Positions 63,006-64,000 of a stretch of 64,000 nucleotides of DNA are shown here, piece after piece. Each line of letters opens with the position of its first letter. Position 1 is the first letter of the stretch. A program made the translations under genes and the position numbers. Origin of the DNA: Auriscalpium vulgare (lineage: Eukaryota > Basidiomycota > Agaricomycetes > Russulales > Auriscalpiaceae); assembly GCA_019915015.1 (NCBI GenBank), contig JAHBBC010000044.1:1-64000 (forward strand), in the 5' to 3' direction. Below the pieces are notes generated by a model. It was not told the DNA's origin, ran no database searches, and saw only the letters and a program-made list of their open reading frames with translations.

Positions 63006-64000
63006 AGTATTACGATTACTCTTAATCGTTTCTTTCTTCAACCAAGTCAGGCCAAAACGTGAACACATTATAAGTCGCTTTAGGAAATAGATCCCACGGT
63101 CAAGTCGCGCCGTCCCAACTGCCTTTTTCAGTAATTCTTGTCAAAGCAGGTCCTGCCGCACCTTGCAGGATCCTCACACTTCAACTATAGCACTAGCATG
63201 GTTCTCATTACGAGTACTCTTAATTATGATTCCTCCTAATCATTTATTTCCTCCATCAGTCAGGCGAAATGCATGCATTAGAAAGATTGCTCTAGGAGAT
63301 ATGTCCCAAAGCTTGGACTAAAGTCAAGTCGTGTCATCCCACCTGCCTAATTCTGTAATTCTTAGCTAAGTAGCTCCTGCCCTGTGATTTACACACCTTT
63401 GCATTGCAAAGACACTCGTGTCTGCGAGTATTTTGCATTTTCCAAGCTAATTAGCATTGATATACACATGATACCAATTGTTCTCAAGTCAGAAGAGAAG
63501 GCCTTCTAACTTCCCTTTTTGGTAACATGTTCCCACGGGGTGACAATGGTGAGGTTGGCAATTGGGAGGGCTGTAGTTGCTAACTACCATGCATTATATA
63601 TACCACAAGTGTTGAAAGGATGTTGATCATGTGAATAGCCAATGATATGATTCCTCAACAAGCGTGGGAAAATGACGCAGTTGAATCAGGCAGACTGAGA
63701 TTTTTGCCGGTCAATGAGTCATTGCTTACTAATCCCGGGGATAAAGTACCTGGTTACCCGGCAATTGAGCAATTTTTAGCTATGTAGCTCCTGCCCAATG
63801 ATTTTCAACACCTTCTCACTTCCAAAGACACTCATGTCTGCAAGTATTTTGCGTTTTGCAAGCTAACCAGCAACAATATGAACATATTTTCAATTGTTCT
63901 CAAGTCAGCAAAAAATTCTGCACAGGTTCCATTTTAGGTAAAACTTTCCCACGGGTAGGCCAAACAAGCACCATGACGCATCAACCGGCACTTTCAACTG
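63006..64000. repeat. AT-rich degenerate direct repeats
   Basis: No gene. A segment of roughly 135 bases (TAGCTCCTGCCC ... AAAGACACTC ... GTCTGC ... CAATTGTTCTCAAGTCAG) occurs at about 63358-63490 and again at about 63780-63915, around 80% identical and 423 bases apart. A related stretch (AATCGTTTCTTTCTTC ... CAAGTCGCGCCGTCCCA ... GTAATTCTTG ... TCCTGCC) at about 63025-63150 matches 63240-63385. Composition is clearly AT-richer than the rest of the window, which could reflect decayed repeat or RIP-like mutated DNA. Confidence 0.6.

Noticed and set aside
1..64000. CRISPR arrays, operons, ribosome binding sites
   Set aside because: The DNA is eukaryotic with spliceosomal introns; no regularly spaced short repeats of CRISPR type were seen.

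Overview
The window looks like nuclear DNA of a wood-decay basidiomycete (Agaricomycetes, possibly Polyporales). Genes are split by many introns of about 47-70 nt with GT(G/A)...(C/T)AG borders, coding sequence is GC-rich, an AA9 cellulose-active LPMO is present, and the transposons are of the KDZ class typical of Agaricomycetes. The taxon is inferred; no rRNA or other marker gene is present.

Positions 1-28226 are a gene-dense chromosomal block. In order: 3' end of an MFS exporter; a PRKRIP1-like nuclear protein; an AA9 LPMO; an Ala/Pro-rich protein of unknown function (copy A, minus); the arginine methyltransferase Rmt2; a two-TM membrane protein; a WDR70-like WD40 protein (minus); a membrane-anchored amidohydrolase; a frameshifted copy B of the Ala/Pro-rich gene (minus); a TRP/Flc-type channel (minus, two apparent frameshifts); an Mgs1/WRNIP1 AAA+ ATPase; a pyroglutamyl peptidase I; and a Rho GTPase with a 7-nt microexon. 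A direct segmental duplication (3878-6325 and 15990-19096) carries the last exon of the amidohydrolase plus the Ala/Pro-rich gene. Copy B later received a 696-bp MITE, whose empty site survives in copy A.

Positions 28490-63000 are a transposon nest. Element 1 (28498-40491) is a complete 12-kb KDZ element with about 367-bp terminal inverted repeats and a perfect 8-bp target duplication. It carries five plus-strand genes: a KDZ transposase, a protein with four viroplasmin/RNase H1-N-type domains, a small basic 'HRR' protein, a TET/JBP dioxygenase and an HMG-like protein. Element 2 (44853-57119) is a second 12-kb KDZ element with short TIRs and many subterminal CACTATAGTG-type palindromes. It carries a minus-strand gene of unknown function, a two-domain viroplasmin gene, an HRR gene and a CxC2-type KDZ transposase. 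It sits inside the viroplasmin gene of an older, decayed KDZ element 3 (44656-63005), which also keeps an HRR gene and a truncated transposase. A short LTR element (40801-43006), a dead pogo-type transposase, a long inverted-repeat element and AT-rich repeats fill the gaps.

The most interesting observation is that all three KDZ elements, despite different transposase subtypes and different TIRs, carry the same two accessory genes side by side: a multi-viroplasmin-domain protein followed by a small basic HRR-motif protein. This suggests a conserved accessory module of KDZ transposons, possibly acting on RNA-DNA hybrids; the function is inferred.
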